Assembly: GCA_022592445.1 (NCBI GenBank)
Contig: JABYQR010000201.1
Span: 19,102 to 83,101, forward strand
Direction: 5' to 3'
Source of the DNA: Cytidiella melzeri
Lineage: Eukaryota > Basidiomycota > Agaricomycetes > Polyporales > Irpicaceae
Length of the DNA stretch: 64,000 bases
Positions within the stretch are counted from its first letter, which is position 1; every line of letters starts with the position of its first letter. Both the position numbers and the translations under genes were made by a program. Positions 33,901 to 45,382 of this stretch are shown piece by piece. The notes below the pieces were generated by a model. That model saw nothing but the letters and a program-made list of their open reading frames with translations. It made no database searches and was not told where the DNA came from.

Positions 33901-35840
33901 ATGTGCTATTTAGACGCTCGTGGCTCGGTCGACCCGAAAGCCCTCGTCTCCGATCCCGACAAGTTTCCTGACAATCTCGCGAACTTCGTTCAAGTCTATA
34001 ACTACTATCATCAAACCTGGGAACAGCAGAATCCCAGGCCACCATCATTCATCGACTGGTCGCTCGAGACCTTCAGCGCAATCCCCGCAGCATTGACACT
34101 CACTCGGTCTGTCGTCGCTTTTCATTGCGATCTTCATGACATCTCTATTCCAGATGGCATCCTGCCTGTACCACCTCCCACCCACACTGCTCCGCCTCCA
34201 GAGCCTGCTCCTCCGAGCAAGAGTGTGAAGAACCTCAAGAAGCGCAAACGTGCGCAACAACGAGCTGTGGCTGCCTCTGAGGCAGCTTCCATCGACCGAA
34301 TCATGGAGGCAATCCAGGATTCCCCTCCGCCTCGTCCTCCGCCTCCTCCTCCTCAGATGGAGATGACTCTCTCACCGGTTCTGGGTATTGCACCTGAGCC
34401 ACTCTCCCCTGCGCCAGATACCTCATGCGGATCTGTGCCCCCTCCGCCGGCTGCCTTGCCTCCCGCAGCCTTACCATTGCCTCCCCTTGTTGAAACCTCA
34501 CAAGGCTCAACTTCGCTCCCACAAACCATCTATGCACTGGCCCAGTCTCTCCGTACTGCGGCAGCCATCCTCTCCGAACATGGTGCTGCCTTCAGTGCCG
34601 CTTCGTCCATGCCCCCTTCCACTCACGCCTTCGCCTTGTGGCAACCTGTCCACAATGCACTTTCTGAATTCTTCCAGGCCTGGAAGCCCCTGGAATCCAA
34701 CCCTCATCCCCCAGCTACTGTATCTGTGGCACCCTGTCCTCCTGCAGCTGTGGCTCCCTCCATCTCTGCTGCTCAACTCGCCGCATCTAGTGCTGCAAGA
34801 GCAGTGTCCTCTCCATCTCCACTCCGCAAAATAACTGAGACTGCAGAAGCCATCGCTAAGGTCTGCCCATCTGTCTCTCCAGCTGAAGCCATCCAACTTG
34901 CTTCGCGTGCCTTGCGATCCCCTGCCTTGAGGACAAAAAGAAGCGTGCTCGCATCAATAAGCGTGCTCTCAACTCAATCACCATTCCCTTTCCCAATGCA
35001 GCATCTGTCTCTCCCTCACAACTGCCTCCTGATCCTCAAGTCCTCCAGGACTTCCTCAGTTTCAGCAGGCAGAAGTATCCTGCCTGTGATCTTTCCTCTC
35101 TCCAAGCCGTACGCTGGATCCACTCGGTTGGCTACCGCCTCTCATTTTCATCTCCACCCAACCATGAAGTTGATGAAGCTGCCTCGTCATTCTTCACTGC
35201 TGTAGCATCTGCCCCGACACCAGTTACGGTTCAACGCTACCAGATCAAGAGCAGCGTCTTCTTTCGCCGCATCCCTCTCAGCCAGGCAGACGGTACTGCC
35301 TCCTCCGCCTCCGATTTCCTTTCCCAGCTCCAAGCCAACAGCACCTGGGCATCTGTTCAAATGGCTGGCCCTCCACGTCTCTTCGCTCCCAAGAACTCTC
35401 CCAGCTTCGGCGTCTTGTATGTCGACGTTGTTGACGATGCCAAGCGCACCATACTCAAGCGCCTGCTCTCGGTGCCAGTCTTCATTGGAACAGGCTTTCA
35501 AAGGCCATCTGAAGTCTCTAATGTGCACCCACTGGTGCCTCGATGTTCCATTTGTCAACGGTGGGGCCACTCTGCTGGCCTTTGTCGTTCATCTATCCCC
35601 CGTTGCGCCAAGTGTGCAGGATCGCACGACGAGCACTGTCACTCAGATGCACTGCATGGTGCTACTGAGCACTGCTTCAACTGCACGTTGGCACATCGTG
35701 CTGACTCTGTTTTATGCTCCTTCTATCAACATCGTCGTGACTCCAGCTGGATTCGTGACAACCAACCCCGGAATCCCAAAGCCACACCTCGCACCCTTGC
35801 TGGCAAGCGCAAGGCCCAAGGTAGAGCCAAGGGCACTTAG
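33901..35840 (+). pseudogene. LINE-type ORF1 (Gag-like) protein, one frameshift
   Basis: The N-terminal half (from MCYLDARGSVDPKALV) has a basic patch KNLKKRKRAQQR and a long Pro-rich region. At about 34928 the frame shifts by one base (a G appears missing in the TTGAGGAC stretch) and continues to 35840. The second part ends with three cysteine/histidine knuckles: CSICQRWGHSAGLC, CAKCAGSHDEHC and CFNCTLAHRADSVLC, then a Lys/Arg-rich tail. This order (basic, then three knuckles) is that of ORF1 of L1/Tad1-like fungal LINEs, which binds the element RNA. The frameshift makes it a pseudogene or marks a sequence error. Confidence 0.8.
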
Positions 35841-35995
35841 TTCTTGGTACTCTGTACCACTATTCTGCTGGTACTTCTCAGGTACATCTACTTTCAAAGT
35901 CTTCGTAGCCATGCCTACTAGGTAGCACATATCCACGCAAACTTGTATAAGTTGTACGCGCCCTGGTTTTAATCCGCGCTGAATATATTTGAGTC

Positions 35996-36019
35996 AAAAA
36001 AAAAAAAAAAAAAAAAAAA
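35996..36019 (+). repeat. Poly(A) tail of the non-LTR element
   Basis: 24 consecutive A residues directly follow GAATATATTTGAGTC and end the element. Confidence 0.9.
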
Positions 36020-36375
36020 GACCGACGAAGTGACGGCGCATTGCGCTGTGTTCTCCTCCCACATGCCGGCGACCATAGCTACAACCATCTGCACTTGACA
36101 TGGACATGCCAACCAAGCAACGGTATACAATGATGGTGGTAAAATTGGGTGCCAACGTACACAGAATTTGCCTGACTGCAAGGAAGGTGTTATACAATTC
36201 GAACTGAGTAGAACCAGCAGCTGTAGACTTCGGTGCATGCCACTACAAACACAAATTCATTACAAGAAGTACAGACAGAAACGGTATATGTATATGATTA
36301 AATCGGCTTCCAGAAGTTGAGAGCTCTGCAGTGAAAGAACACGAACGACCACCCCGCGTCATCGAAGACAAGCAA
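36020..36375. other. Intergenic, 3' side of the acyl-CoA synthetase gene
   Basis: Contains the 3' untranslated region of the minus-strand synthetase gene. No other feature is recognised. Confidence 0.5.
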
Positions 36376-38898
36376 TTACTGACTCTTGTAAATTTCCTGC
36401 AAGACCAATGAGCACCTGCGTCCATCATCTCGACAGCTTCATTATAACACACCTTGATCTCAGCTCCAAACTTCTCAGCAACCTTCTTCCGCTGAACCTT
36501 CTGCGCGGCAGTGACCAGCCCACTTTCAGGCGTCCACTCGTCCGCCGTCAAAATGACAGCCTCAAGGAGTTCCATCTGCTTGAACCCAGCCTTCTTGCCC
36601 ACCGCATTGCACTCCTTCATGATGAACTCCTTCACTTTCGGGTTCGCACACAGCACGTAAAGCTCCTCTCGCGATTCCACGCCGTCAATCGGATTTGTCT
36701 CGAGTGCGTGACGTAAGTGCTGTTCGTTGGGGATGGCGATCGCAATCGGCTGTTTGGCATCCTGCGAGGCGTGAACGCAGAGATTTGAGACAAAGTTGCA
36801 GCCCTTGTAGATGGACTCGAGACGCTCCAGTGCGATGTACTGCATTGTCGTTTAGCATAATGCGACCCTTTGAGAGTATTCATGACTTACCTCTCCCCCG
36901 ACAGTTTGACCAAGTTCTTGATACTGAGAAAACACATCCGTCAGATGCAAAATCATGTGATAGCAAAAGGCTCATACCGGTCGATGATGGTGAGCGAGCC
37001 ATCGTCGTTGAACTGGCCAACATCACCCGTACGGAGCCACCCGTCACCCGCAAAGATACTCGTATCGCTGTTCAAGTCGTCCCGCTTGAAGTAGCCTTTG
37101 ATCACTGACGGGCCTCTAATCAGCACCTCTCCTTGCGGTGGGTTGTTGGTGTGGAAGTAGCCAGCGTCAGGGACATCCCTGAGCTTCACCTCAACAGATG
37201 GCATGATGAAGCCAACCGAGCCGTATCTGAATCGTTCTGGGAGAAGCACAGTGCACATTCCGCACGTTTCTGTCATACCATACCCTGTAAACGAAGAGTA
37301 CTTTAGTATCCGCCCCGTGCGCACTTCACCTACGAAGACGCTAACCTTGCAACATTGTCACAAGAGCCACATTCAAGAATTCTTGTGTCTCATGAGAGAG
37401 AGCCGCGCCGCCACTCATCGCGATGCGAAGACGTCCGCCAGTAGCAGCTTTGACCTGTGACAATACCGCGCTGTCGGCAACCTGAGCGAGAACCGGAACG
37501 TTGGCCTTCTTGACTGACATGGCGGCGTTGAAGACGGTCTTTTTGAGTTTACTGCCAGCGTTGATCTTCTGCACTATGCCCTTGCGAATCATTTCAAACA
37601 CGGCGGGCACACCGACGAGGATATGGGGACGGAACGCGCGAATGTCTCCGACACAATTGCGCACAGACTGGTCCGTGAGTGTCTTGACGCGTCCAAATCC
37701 AAGGGTCATCCCCACGAAGAAGAGCGAGAGCTCAATGACGAACTCCAAGATGTGCGCCAATGGAAGGTATGCGAGGTACACGTCGCCGTCCCGAAAATGT
37801 TGACCGAGATGTTTGTAAACAGCACCGACAGTAGCAATTAGATTGTGATGAGTGATGACTACACCTTTCGGCGCTCCAGTGGTACCACTCGTGTACATGA
37901 TGCAAGCAGTGTCGGCAGATTTGGGTATCCGTGATTCAAGGACGTCCGTGGAAACACCTCTGCCGTGCGCGCGAAGTTCCTCAATGGACAAGACCTTGAG
38001 GCCCTCCTTTACCGCCCGAAGCTTATCGAGTAGGTCGGGCTTCGCCTCGCCATCAAAGACCACAAGTCGAAGGGTGGGGACATTCGCGACGACCTTCAGC
38101 ACGGTCGGTAGCAGCTCGGTGTTGGTAAAGATTGCGACACAGCCTGGCTCGTTTAGTGAATGTTGAAGCCCGCTCTCGCCCAGGCTATCATACGCGGTTG
38201 CAATAGGCGTTCCTATTGAGCAACATGCAAGGGACATCAACTGCCATGGAATGCTGTTCCGACAACGGAGCAGGGTCAGCAAAGTTGTACACGCGTTTTG
38301 AGAGTAAGCGAATTGAGAAGAGCCTCGCAGTCCTTGTGCCGAGCAGGAGAGAATGAGGCGCGTAAAGAACGTGGAGGCGCAGCAGGGAAACACGTAACGC
38401 TCAATGCTACAGCCTCGGTGCGGCCTGAGAACGGAAACCACGATACCGACCCGAATAAGATCAAGAACAAGGCAGGCAGACTCACCCAGTCTGCGCGTAG
38501 ATATTGAGAATATCCTGCTGGGTAATGCCCAAATCAACGAGTGCCCTTCCGATTTCGGACACCGCCTCCTGGACGTCGAGGTAGCTGATGTACTTGGGGT
38601 CGCTGAGCTGAAAGTACTTCCAAGTCTTTTTCTCCGTGACCTCCTTGCCTCCCACAACCTTCTGTATCTCCTTCTCCTCCTCCACAATCTTGTCCACCTC
38701 CCTGTAGCCCATGGCGTTTTTCTTGCCGTGTGTACGCGCCGCATACTGCACGACGTCATACACGGTCGTGATACCGTCGAGGGGGCTCTCGACGAGACCG
38801 TCGACGGACTGGGGCGCACGACGAGCCCTGCTCTCTCCCTCTGCCTGCGGTCCTACCTCGACAGCAATGAGTTCGTCCGGTCGTTTGAGAGTTGACAT
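36376..38898 (-). CDS. Long-chain fatty acid CoA ligase (AMP-binding), six exons, one-base frame discrepancy
   Basis: Activates fatty acids to acyl-CoA through an acyl-adenylate, usually at ER, lipid droplet or peroxisome membranes; Faa1/Faa4-like. Exons in transcript order: 38898-38486, 38253-37346, 37284-36978, 36923-36891, 36839-36453, 36396-36376, about 690 residues. AMP-binding P-loop YTSGTTGAPKGVV lies near residue 257, YGMTETCG near 440, WLRTGDVG and the linker IIDRIKNLVKLSG downstream, then EYIALERLE. The short last exon gives EIYKSQ, a plausible C-terminus. The start MSTLKRPDELIAVE is chosen over an upstream in-frame ATG with a hydrophobic leader. The 33-base exon 36891-36923 should read ...LSGGE but has only five G where six are needed, so the frame does not close; sequence error or a true deletion are both possible. 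Confidence 0.88.
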
Positions 38899-39262
38899 AG
38901 TGGTTAGGGGTAAAAGCAAGTAGGCAAACATTAGGCGCTCACCCCGCACCGTCATTTCTAGCCAAACTTAGCGCCTTACGTACATACTTAGCTCACGATC
39001 GCAGCAGTCAACGCGATTTCGGCAACTACAAGGCCATAACAAAATATTCATACATAGACTGCTAATAAACAGAACCAGCGAGGTCCTTTCACGACCAGGG
39101 ACAGCAGCAACAGAGCACAAGTGAACAAAGTCGTCATCTGGGAACGAAGTAATAGATGGTGGCAAAAAAGAAACAACGCGTACAAAGACGGAAAAGGAGA
39201 CGTCCAGTGTAGCGGCAGAGAATGTAAACCTAAAAACATCCCTTCTCGTACAGTCCTATCTA
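38899..39262. other. Intergenic between acyl-CoA synthetase and Hpc2/ubinuclein genes
   Basis: 364 bases; the right part is the 3' untranslated region of the ubinuclein gene and the left part the promoter of the synthetase gene, both read on the minus strand. No other feature was seen. Confidence 0.5.
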
Positions 39263-42098
39263 TCACTCGTTGTCCGCGCTCTCTTTCTCGAATTTTTTCT
39301 TCATCACGCTCACTGGAGCCCCAAGACGTTAGCACGACACACCCTCCAACACGCAGGCTCGCTGTGCTCACCTTCACGGGAGATCTGACCCGATGTCAGC
39401 CACCCGTCAGGAAATGCAACGACAATCTGCAACAAAGTATTGACCCGCTCAGCATGTGCGTCGACTTAGGCGAACAGTAGTAGCTCGGACATACCTTCTG
39501 ATACAACGTCTTGCGTACTCCCTGATCACTCACAACTTGGTTGTTGTTCTCAAGTACACTGTTGAGAAGAGTCTAGTCAGAATAGCACAGAAAAACCTAG
39601 AACGGTTTCAGCACTCACTTCTTCTCATTCTCAAGCCGGCAGCACTCGTTGCTCATACAAACGAGCTGCCAAATAATCTCCTTCATCCGGTCCGTCAAGC
39701 GGAACTTCTTCTGCGGAGGGTTCGCGTCGCGCGCTGCAAACGAGTCTTTCCCCTTGGCACTAGAGGGCGCAGCGGAGGTGCTATGTGGGTCGTCCAGCTC
39801 CATCCCAGTATCATTCTCAATGTCGTCAATTGCCGAACGAGCAGGGAGTGCCGCGGTCTGCGCATTGGGCGTGAATTGGTTGTCAGAGGGGACCGGCGTG
39901 CCTTCCTGGGAAGGCCCCTCTACTCCTGGCTCGCCGCCGTCCTTTGCACGCTCATGACGTTTCTCTGTATAGTCGTAAGCGATACGGTCCTAGTAAGCAT
40001 GAATGACTGCGTGCCTACCCCAAAGAGATACGCTCCGCTTCCACTCCTCCTGTGCTTTGGGGAACCCTTCTTCAGCTAGCTTGCGCAGTTCCTCAATAAG
40101 GGCGTTCTGACGCTCCACCAGCAAGTCAGTATGTGCACGCCACACCGTGCGCTTGATGAGTTTCTGTTATCGTGTCAGGGGCCGAGGACCATGACAATAG
40201 CTAGAATAGCGAAAACTTACAAACATTGTGAACCTGTTATACGGAAATATCCGTGGCATGAGATTGAAAAAGTTGTCGTCATACTCGCCGAGGATGATGG
40301 CTTTGAGTGCTACCTGAGACAAGAGCGGCTTAAGCGAAGGCGGGAATTTCCCTTTGACGTCCCAAGGCTCTGTTTTTCTCTTCAGCAAAGAGTTGCGAGA
40401 AAGTCAAGCAACGCACCTTTATCACTTGCGTCTTTGAGTTCCTGGATAGCTGCCTCGAGCTCGGGATGAAAGGGTTGCTGTTGGCCGGTTTAGTCTCGCA
40501 CACTGCTCAAGATGAGTGTATGCGACTTACAATATCGACCTTGCGCTTTTTCTTCGACCCACCAGAAGCTGATACAGCCCCACTGACGACGCTCTCGCCT
40601 CCCTCTTCGGAGTTCTTCCGCTTCAGCACAGCGCTGCCGCTCTCACCATTCTTGACCTCTTCACCCTCTACGTGCATTGCTCTGGGCGAGTCTGGCGCAC
40701 CGCTATCAGACTTGAGTGCTTTGGAGTTCGAGATAGAGAGCGGCGCAAGCGATAGAGGGAGATTCGCCTGAGAAAGGGCGGCAGAGACAGAGGCAGCTGG
40801 AGCCATAATGTTGACTTTCTTGGATTTCGGTTTCTTGCTTGCGGCTCTAACAATATGTTGGTCAGCTGTCATCAAGATGGCGGAAGACAAAGCAAGTCTG
40901 GTATAAAATAAAAAACGAGAGACAACGACGAGGGTAGACTGAAAACAAGGCAGCAGTTCAACATGATGCCGTCCTCGCAGACAGATACAACCTACTGTCA
41001 AACGGGCGTATTTAGTTTAGCACTCTAACCTCAACATTATATATCAGCGCACCTGCAGTACCTATAGATGGCTGTCGGCCTATTCAGAGCAGCGGATCGC
41101 ACTGGACGGAAATGGCAGGCGTCATAGATTCGCCAGGCTCTCAGAAAGACATTACGCCGGACGTCATACCCGGAAATCCTCCAAACACTTGATCTCTACT
41201 GTGGTATTTGCACATCCACAAGCCAGAATAGCTACGGCGTGGATGTCCCACAAGTAGAGGGCAGAACACAATACCGAAGGAAGGAGCCGATGCGCAGCAA
41301 AAGGTCATAGCAAACAAAAGCACGTACTTGTCCGTCAACAGCGCAACCTGCCCGCTGGAGACATAGAAACCCTGTTGTTTCGTCTGCGCAAAGAACGTCC
41401 GCTCATCGACTGCCAGCTCCGAATCGTCAATGAACGGGTCCGAGACGTCGTAGTACTCTTGAGCAGCGTTCTTCTTCTGCGTGGTACCCACACATGAGCT
41501 TTTGTCCGAGCAGAGAGCTACTGAGCACATCACGCACCTTTCTACGCTTCTTGAGCTGCGGCTGCCCGTCTGCCTCGTCGTCCCCCTCGCTATGACTGTC
41601 GTCGCTCGTATCATGGCGCTTAGCTGCGGGCGTAGGGGTCGACGGTCTCTGTCCGGTCTCTTTAGCCAAGGCCGCGATGTTCACTTCATAGTTGTCCGGA
41701 CCACCGAGAGTGATATCTAGGCGCACGGTCTGCAGCGGGGCGCGCACGGGGGGCGGGGGAGGTGAAGGGGAGGGTGAGCGAGGAGGTCCTGCCAACTTGC
41801 TTGACTTTGGTTTGGCGCCAGAGGTTGATGGGGGCCTCGAGGCGGAGGACTTGCTTTTCTTCTTCTCCGTGGTGGTTGCGACTGCTGAGGTTTCCTCGAC
41901 ACCCGAGCTCGAGGGCGCTGCAGAAGTGGTAGAGTGTTCGTTGGGGACGGGGGAGCCGGGGTCGGACGAGTCGTGGACGAGGACGGGGGGCGAGCGGTGA
42001 CGTGCAGAGGTAGGAGGGTGTTCGCGGACTGCGGGCGTCGACGACGACGACGAAGAGGAGCTGCGGTTGCTGTGGACGATCTCCACATCGTTCTGCAT
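39263..42098 (-). CDS. Hpc2/ubinuclein-family subunit of the HIR histone chaperone complex, ten exons
   Basis: HIR places histone H3/H4 on DNA independently of replication; the Hpc2-related (HUN) domain of this subunit contacts the chaperone complex. Exons in transcript order: 42098-41538, 41476-41328, 40846-40531, 40477-40417, 40369-40221, 40163-40019, 39989-39619, 39558-39495, 39426-39372, 39312-39263; about 640 residues. The N-terminal 100 residues are Ser/Pro-rich. The HUN domain is in exon 2: EYYDVSDPFIDDSELAVDE and FYVSSGQVALL. A basic segment (KKPKSKKVN, KKKRKVD) follows, then the ubinuclein middle domain (FHPELEAAIQELKDASDK, PSLKPLLSQVALKAIILGEY, YNRFTM). Exon junctions agree except at 40019/39989, where exon 6 has one G too many (TGGGG before TAGGC) for SLW-DRIAYDY; a homopolymer error would explain it. 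The 481-base intron 2 is much longer than the others. Confidence 0.85.
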
Positions 42099-42716
42099 CG
42101 TGGATCACAGCAAACTGCTGAGGGTGTAGCAGCGTTTTTCGAGGTGGACGATGTTCGGAAGATGCCTTATCTGGCAAGTTCGGGTGTGAAGGACGTTGCT
42201 TCACCCTTTTCCGCAGAATTCCCATTTTCTGAACGCACTGCGAGCTTTTCAAAATCGGAAAGCCCGCGCGGAATTATAAACAGCACATTCCAGCGCTCTG
42301 ATTGGCCCGGCAATTCCCAGATACGACAACCGGCGTTTAATCAGAGCACATTCAAACGACCAACGCCGTCGTAGTTGCAGTTTCTGCTTAATTCTAAGAT
42401 GCACTGCTGGATTTTGAACAGCCATTTCAGCTCTTCTGCAGGGTAGCGTAGTATATGTGCTGTCTTTGCATTCAACACCACGCTTACCTGGTTTGATATC
42501 CGTGTCCGTGTCAAGTCACCACCTGATAGATGTCCATCATACTTTTTGAGAAACCATTGATATTAAAATTAAATCCACCTGCCTGAGGGAAACCTAACGT
42601 ACGAAACTCACAGCTTGCGCCAGCATCAGCAACGATGCAGTATGCCCCGCGTGCATGTCCTAAGATACAAAGAGTTCGCGTCGTAGAGATGGTACACAGA
42701 TACAGCACGGCTTTTC
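42099..42716. other. Intergenic between ubinuclein and AKR1 genes
   Basis: Holds the promoter of the ubinuclein gene and the 3' untranslated region of the AKR1-like gene, both minus strand. No repeat or additional gene was recognised. Confidence 0.5.
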
Positions 42717-45382
42717 CTACGCCTGACTCAGCGGCTCGTACCCCGCCCTACCGCTCCTCCCACCCAGCCCAATACTCATCAACAAACTGCTCCTCAGCGA
42801 CTTCCTCCCTCCGTCCTCGTGCTCGCCCTCCTCCCTCATCCTCCTCCGCTTTGCCTCCAGGAACCCTTCCGGCGGAACATCGTACAGCTTGTCATACTCC
42901 ACACCAAGCTCACGTCCTGCCGTCCAGAAATCTTTGCAGTTCCCTGCGACACCCACGTGGAACGGGTTCGGCGCCTTGTGCGCCTTAGCGAGTCCATCAG
43001 CGGCTCTCCCCTTCGTAAACCTATCAAAGCCGAGGAGGTTCATGATGAACCCGCCTCCACCGCATATTCCAGGATGCTTGTGGCCATGTTTGTGGCCGTC
43101 GGCATCGACGTCTGAACCTTGGCCATGATGTTGACTGTGGCCCTGCTGTGCCTGCATGCTAGCGCCGCCGCGCCCTCCCATCCAACCATATCGGCCTAGG
43201 TTTGACACTTCCAAGGTCGTCATTTGTCTGGTGATCTGCCAGACCTGGGTTACAAGCAGCACAAGCGTCCAAGACAGCTGTACTGTCGCCCAACAAGCTA
43301 CGGATACAAGGAACGTATCCGATGCGGTTGCTGCGCAAAGATAATCTGTGAGCATGCAAGAGGGCGATATGTGCGCAGAGTCTATCGGTACATCAATAGT
43401 GGAGAAGTCTAGGAGCAAGCAGGCAGAGCTCAGCGTGCATAACATGTGAACAGCGTTCGACCACGACTCACAAGCATAGGTTAAGTAATCGAAGAGGAAT
43501 ATACCAACGACAAGAGTCGTCACGAAGAGCACGAACTGTCGGTGATTTTTAACACCAACTACAGGGAGATGGATCAGCACGTTCATAACCTACGGATCAG
43601 TTGCGACATCAACGTACCACAATTCCATACCCATGGACAATGGCTATGCATCCAATTAGTCAGAATTCATCGTTTGTGGCAATGATGCAACTCACTGATC
43701 ATGGCGAGCAACACACTTGTCACAAATACGACAGTGCTTCGATCGAAGCGGCTTGCGAGCCTGCGCAAATGTGAGCATACGACAACAATATTCAACATAG
43801 CAGGTTCACGTACCATACACTGAATGCAGAATGTCTGCCCGTTCAGGCGGCCTTCGGAAGCGAGGTCTTCGATGATCTACAGAGACGCTCAATACTTGTA
43901 TGCAGAGGCCTCGAGGATCCTACATACCGACTTCAATTCGGCATCGCTAGCAGGTTTTGGGCACGTTCCAGCATCGAGGCTGATCGCCCGGAAGAAATTG
44001 TATGCGCATAGCCCGAAGCTAAGCGCAAAGCTTAGATGCGTGAACGCATGCGACTGAGTTTCTGCTCGATCCATGAGCCAATCAAGTCCATAGATGAAGA
44101 TCAGAAGCCTTACGATGCAAAAGGCGAGTCACCCATGCGTATCCGACCCAGACCATAGATCCGAAGATGATTCCTGCAAAGTACGGGCTACCGGTAACGC
44201 TATCCGTATAGTTCGTCTTGTCCAACAGAACACGAGTCACAATCTATTGCTGAGATCAGCATGCGTTCAAAGCTGAGCAACGTTGCATGCAAACGAACGT
44301 ACATGGTGCATGGCAAAGAACAACGCCATAGCGAGAATAACACCAGTATACCATGGCAGTATGGCAAGGGTCATGAACATCAGCCATAAGAATAAGGTTG
44401 GTAGGGTGAATATCGCAATCTTGGTGTTTCGCTAGTCGGGGAATAAGCACTGGTCTATAGGCTAATTAGCAAAGACTCACCTCACTGAGCGGTTTCTTCT
44501 TCTTGAGACCATCCTCGGTGAGCCCACCTTCTTCCAGTGCCCGTTTCCACGGACCCAGAGCCTTCAGCTCCGCAGCCATATCCCTCGCCGTCCGTCCCTC
44601 CCCGTCCTTCGCCGATATGTCTGCCCCAGCTTCTATGAGCTTACGTATGCATACTCTGTTCCCGCGTACAACAGCCCAGTGAAGCGGCGATAGTCCTGCG
44701 TCGTCCTTTGTGTTCGTGCTCGCGCCGTGCTTGAGCAATATATCGACAGAGAGCGCATCGCCCTGATAAGCAGCCCACATGAGCGAGGTATGGCCCAGCG
44801 AGTCCTTTGAATCCACGCTAATCGGCTGATGGAGTAGATAGAGCAACGGCATGACGGAAGACGAGTGAGTGACGAGGTGAAGGGTGTTGTATCCCTGCGA
44901 GTCCGACATGTTTGGATCGGCGCCATGCGCGATCAGGAGCTGCACGACGTACAGATATCCATTGCGTGCTGCCCACTGCAATGGCGTCGCAACGAGATCT
45001 CCACCAACTGCATCGACCTCAGCACCTTGTTCGAGGAGATACCGACATGCAGAAAGTTGCGCGTTAATTGCAGCCCAGTGAAGCGGTGTGATGTTTTGCT
45101 CGTCTCTGTCTGTTGCGCTCGCCTTGCCAGACTCGATAAGCTGGCGTAACGTGTCGAGGTCTCCCCGCTGAGCAGCGACGAATATGTTTGCCTTGGGGTT
45201 GCCAAGAACTGATTAAGTACCGAACGCATGGCAATAATCTGAGTCGCAACACTCACATCTGGCTCGTGCACCGTCTGCAACGCCTGGGAAAACGTGAGGT
45301 GAGATGCAGAGGCCGACTCTGGATTTAACGCACTTGCCGATGGCTCTGCTTTGGTTGCCATCTTCTGCGGCAATTCGTTCAT
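42717..45382 (-). CDS. AKR1: Ankyrin-repeat DHHC palmitoyltransferase (Akr1 type), ten exons
   Basis: Transfers palmitate to cysteines of membrane-associated proteins, normally in Golgi or endosomal membranes; yeast Akr1 acts in endocytosis and pheromone signalling. Exons in transcript order: 45382-45257, 45191-44481, 44431-44303, 44243-44114, 44061-43928, 43876-43814, 43760-43696, 43643-43618, 43558-43472, 43408-42717; all phases close to 720 residues. Ankyrin repeats fill about residues 45-250 ([54 protein letters not shown]). Several membrane helices follow ([33 protein letters not shown]). The catalytic Cys-rich domain reads [20 protein letters not shown], followed by [11 protein letters not shown], around residues 435-475. 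The C-terminal tail has a His-rich stretch and RAGYEPLSQ. An in-frame second ATG at 45361 is possible. Confidence 0.93.

Larger units (their letters stand above)
33901..36019 (+). mobile_element. Non-LTR retroelement with ORF1 only and poly(A) tail
   Basis: A Gag-like ORF1 is followed after about 155 bases by a 24-base poly(A) run (35996-36019), the 3' mark of target-primed reverse transcription. There is no reverse transcriptase or endonuclease ORF2 anywhere between, so the copy is non-autonomous or internally deleted. The 5' border and the target duplication could not be fixed. It sits between the acyl-CoA synthetase 3' end and the F-box gene promoter. Confidence 0.8.

Noticed and set aside
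33901..35205. Host gene of 434 residues
   Set aside because: The frame shifts into a zinc-knuckle C-terminus and the unit ends in poly(A), so it is a retroelement ORF1, not a host gene.
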